Origin: Burkholderia sp. Ac-20365
Lineage (GTDB): Bacteria; Pseudomonadota; Gammaproteobacteria; Burkholderiales; Burkholderiaceae
DNA length: 64,000 nt
Assembly (NCBI RefSeq): GCF_017104715.1
Contig: NZ_JAAGPI010000003.1
Span: forward strand, 426,458-490,457
Direction: 5' to 3'
Shown here: piece by piece, positions 62,864-64,000 of the stretch
Layout: every line of letters begins with the position of its first letter
How positions within the stretch are numbered: the stretch's first letter is position 1
The notes under the pieces: model-generated
Seen by the model: the letters and a program-made list of their open reading frames with translations, nothing else
What the model was told of the DNA's origin: nothing
Databases searched by the model: none
Made by a program: the position numbers and the translations under genes

Positions 62864-63424
62864 TCAGGCGTCGACTGGCGCTTCGACCAGTTCGGCGATC
62901 TCGTCTACTTCGATGGTCCGTCCGTGCCGGTTGCCAACGCCGTGCCCCCACGCGTGGACGTGCGTCCCTGGCGCGAGGTAGGACGCCAGTTCGGTGGCGG
63001 CATGCGGCGGCATGCGCAATGACGTGCCATCGTCCAGCAACGCGCCACGCAACTCGCCCTTCGGACCGAACAGCGACAGCACCACTTCGCCGCTCGCCTG
63101 CATCGGTCTGCGCTCCGCTTCCGGCCGCTGATGCTTCTCGCCGTTGTGAGGCGGGCCCTCGTCGAGAATGACCTTGCCTGTCTTCGTCGTGACCGAGACG
63201 GCCGCAATCATGTCTGCGCTGCGCGGCTTGATGCCACGCACGCGGATCTCGTCGCCCACGGACACGTGCCGCGTAATCTGCCGCGACAGGTGTGGCGGAA
63301 AGTGGATTTGCTGCGGTTGACGCGAACCGAGCACCAGGCCGTCCAGTTCGCCGTGCGGATTCAACAGAAAACGCGTCACCGTGCCGCGTGTTTCGGGGAG
63401 GCTGTTGGGATCGATCCAATGCAT
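62864..63424 (-). CDS. Protein with two PPH-containing OB-like modules
   Basis: A 186-residue soluble protein. ATG 63424 is preceded by AAAGGATT. Two related modules can be seen: residues about 14-70 (NPHGELDGLVLGSRQPQQIH, then FPPHLSRQI and GDEIRVRGIK) and about 110-165 (GPKGELRGALLDDGTSLRMP, then PPHAATELA and GTHVHAWGHG). Short strands with conserved Gly and a PPH turn suggest an OB-like beta-barrel. No family name is known to me. The upstream neighbour is a paralogue, and an MFS carrier follows, so the three form an operon. Confidence 0.72.
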   Translation of the reverse strand: MHWIDPNSLPETRGTVTRFLLNPHGELDGLVLGSRQPQQIHFPPHLSRQITRHVSVGDEIRVRGIKPRSADMIAAVSVTTKTGKVILDEGPPHNGEKHQRPEAERRPMQASGEVVLSLFGPKGELRGALLDDGTSLRMPPHAATELASYLAPGTHVHAWGHGVGNRHGRTIEVDEIAELVEAPVDA

Positions 63425-63474
63425 GTCGTTAATCCTTTTCGATGTTGGTTCAGTGGGCTGAAGTCGCGCGTAGC

Positions 63475-64000
63475 TCAAGGAGCGCTGTTGTAGAGCCGGG
63501 TCAGGTTGCCGGGCGATCCGAACGCCGTCGCCTGCAATGCCGTGCCGTACTGGTTTCGGGTGCCATAGCCTTGCGCCGAGACCTTCGCGCCGGTTTGCAC
63601 GAGCGTCGGAAACTGCTGGGCGACTGGCGGTGTGAGCTTGATGACGGTGCCATCGACCAGAACTACGCCATCCGGTTCGCCGCGCGGTGCGGTCGTGACG
63701 TGCGCCACCTGGCCCTGCGCGCTCAGACGTGACAGCCCCGCGCCGCGCAGTTCACGCGGCAGCGGCAGCGCGCCCGGCTGCGGCGGCTGATCCACCAGTT
63801 GCTGGCCGCTGCGGGTGTCGGTGATGCGCTGCGCCGTGAGATTGCCGGCCGCATTCCGCCATCCACTGACCTGCACCTGGTCGCCCAGGCGAACCGTCGA
63901 TGTGAGTTGCGCACCCATGTGAGGCGGGAAATGCACGAGCATGCCGTCGCTCGTCAGAAAGCCGTCGACGTCACCGTCCGGATTGGTGAGAACGCGCGAG
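63475..64000 (-). CDS. Paralogue with two PPH/OB-like modules, 5' end outside the window
   Basis: The frame is open to the right edge, so the N terminus is missing; about 174 residues are visible. It has the same two modules as its downstream neighbour: NPDGDVDGFLTSDGMLVHFP then PPHMGAQLT and GDQVQVSGWR, and later RGEPDGVVLVDGTVIKLTPP with GAKVSAQGYG. The second module has PPV in place of PPH. It ends 50 bases before the next gene's ATG. Function unknown. Confidence 0.7.
   Translation of the reverse strand, partial: SRVLTNPDGDVDGFLTSDGMLVHFPPHMGAQLTSTVRLGDQVQVSGWRNAAGNLTAQRITDTRSGQQLVDQPPQPGALPLPRELRGAGLSRLSAQGQVAHVTTAPRGEPDGVVLVDGTVIKLTPPVAQQFPTLVQTGAKVSAQGYGTRNQYGTALQATAFGSPGNLTRLYNSAP

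Noticed and set aside
1..64000. tRNA, rRNA, phage attachment site or transposon ends
   Set aside because: No sequence with tRNA-like arms, ribosomal RNA similarity, integrase or transposase genes was found anywhere in the window by eye.

Overview
The window looks like chromosome or megaplasmid DNA of a Burkholderiales soil or plant-associated bacterium, probably Paraburkholderia or a close relative. The evidence is the high GC, the abundance of LysR/MocR regulators, Bug-type (TctC) receptors, Burkholderia-type porins, phasins and sugar-acid catabolic genes. No rRNA, tRNA, CRISPR array or intact insertion sequence was seen.

Layout. (1) 1-6 kb: a tripartite tricarboxylate transporter (TctC receptor, partial TctA permease) with a metal-dependent hydrolase between them, a LysR regulator, an orphan Tat-exported binding protein and a porin. 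(2) 6.3-8.5 kb: a LacI-type regulator ruined by a small inversion, a phasin with a 59-residue partner ORF, and a frameshifted DUF4142 gene. (3) 8.7-21.7 kb: the best-defined system, an ectoine/hydroxyectoine catabolic island. A minus-strand operon (eutB-eutC-doeA-doeB-doeX-doeC-doeD) lies behind the MocR-type regulator enuR, and a plus-strand operon encodes the importer (ehuB-ehuC-ehuD-ehuA). Imported ectoine would be opened by DoeA, deacetylated by DoeB, transaminated by DoeD and oxidised to aspartate by DoeC. eutA, the third hydroxyectoine gene, is not in the window.

(4) 21.7-40.6 kb: an accessory stretch rich in gene remains (lipocalin-like, patatin, CcdB, acyl-CoA synthetase and LysR fragments). 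Between them are intact genes: a protein with about thirty GAGSS-type repeats, a Tat-exported phosphoesterase, ccdA, a small lipoprotein, a YpfJ-type metallopeptidase, a hybrid histidine kinase, a thiazoline-carboxylate hydrolase homologue, an 875-residue autotransporter and a protein with two related DNA-binding-like modules. (5) 40.7-47.2 kb: a minus-strand group with an AcoR-like regulator that lacks its AAA+ domain, a flavin monooxygenase fused to an NTF2-like domain, a short-chain dehydrogenase, an unrecognised polytopic membrane protein and a zinc alcohol dehydrogenase. It reads like a pathway for oxidising a ketone or alcohol; the substrate is unknown.

(6) 47.6-61.4 kb: sugar-acid (uronate/aldarate) catabolism. 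Genes are an SMP-30 lactonase, a UxaA-family dehydratase, two MFS carriers, a uronate dehydrogenase, a 2-hydroxyacid dehydrogenase, a DapA/KdgD-type lyase, an IlvD/Edd dehydratase and an enolase-superfamily enzyme with a divergent LysR. Together they could take a hexuronate through an aldarolactone and aldarate to a keto-deoxy-aldarate and on to 2-oxoglutarate semialdehyde. (7) 61.4-64 kb: an operon of two paralogous proteins with a duplicated PPH-containing module, an MFS carrier and the stub of an ArsB-type permease. All identifications come from reading the sequence; no database search was run.
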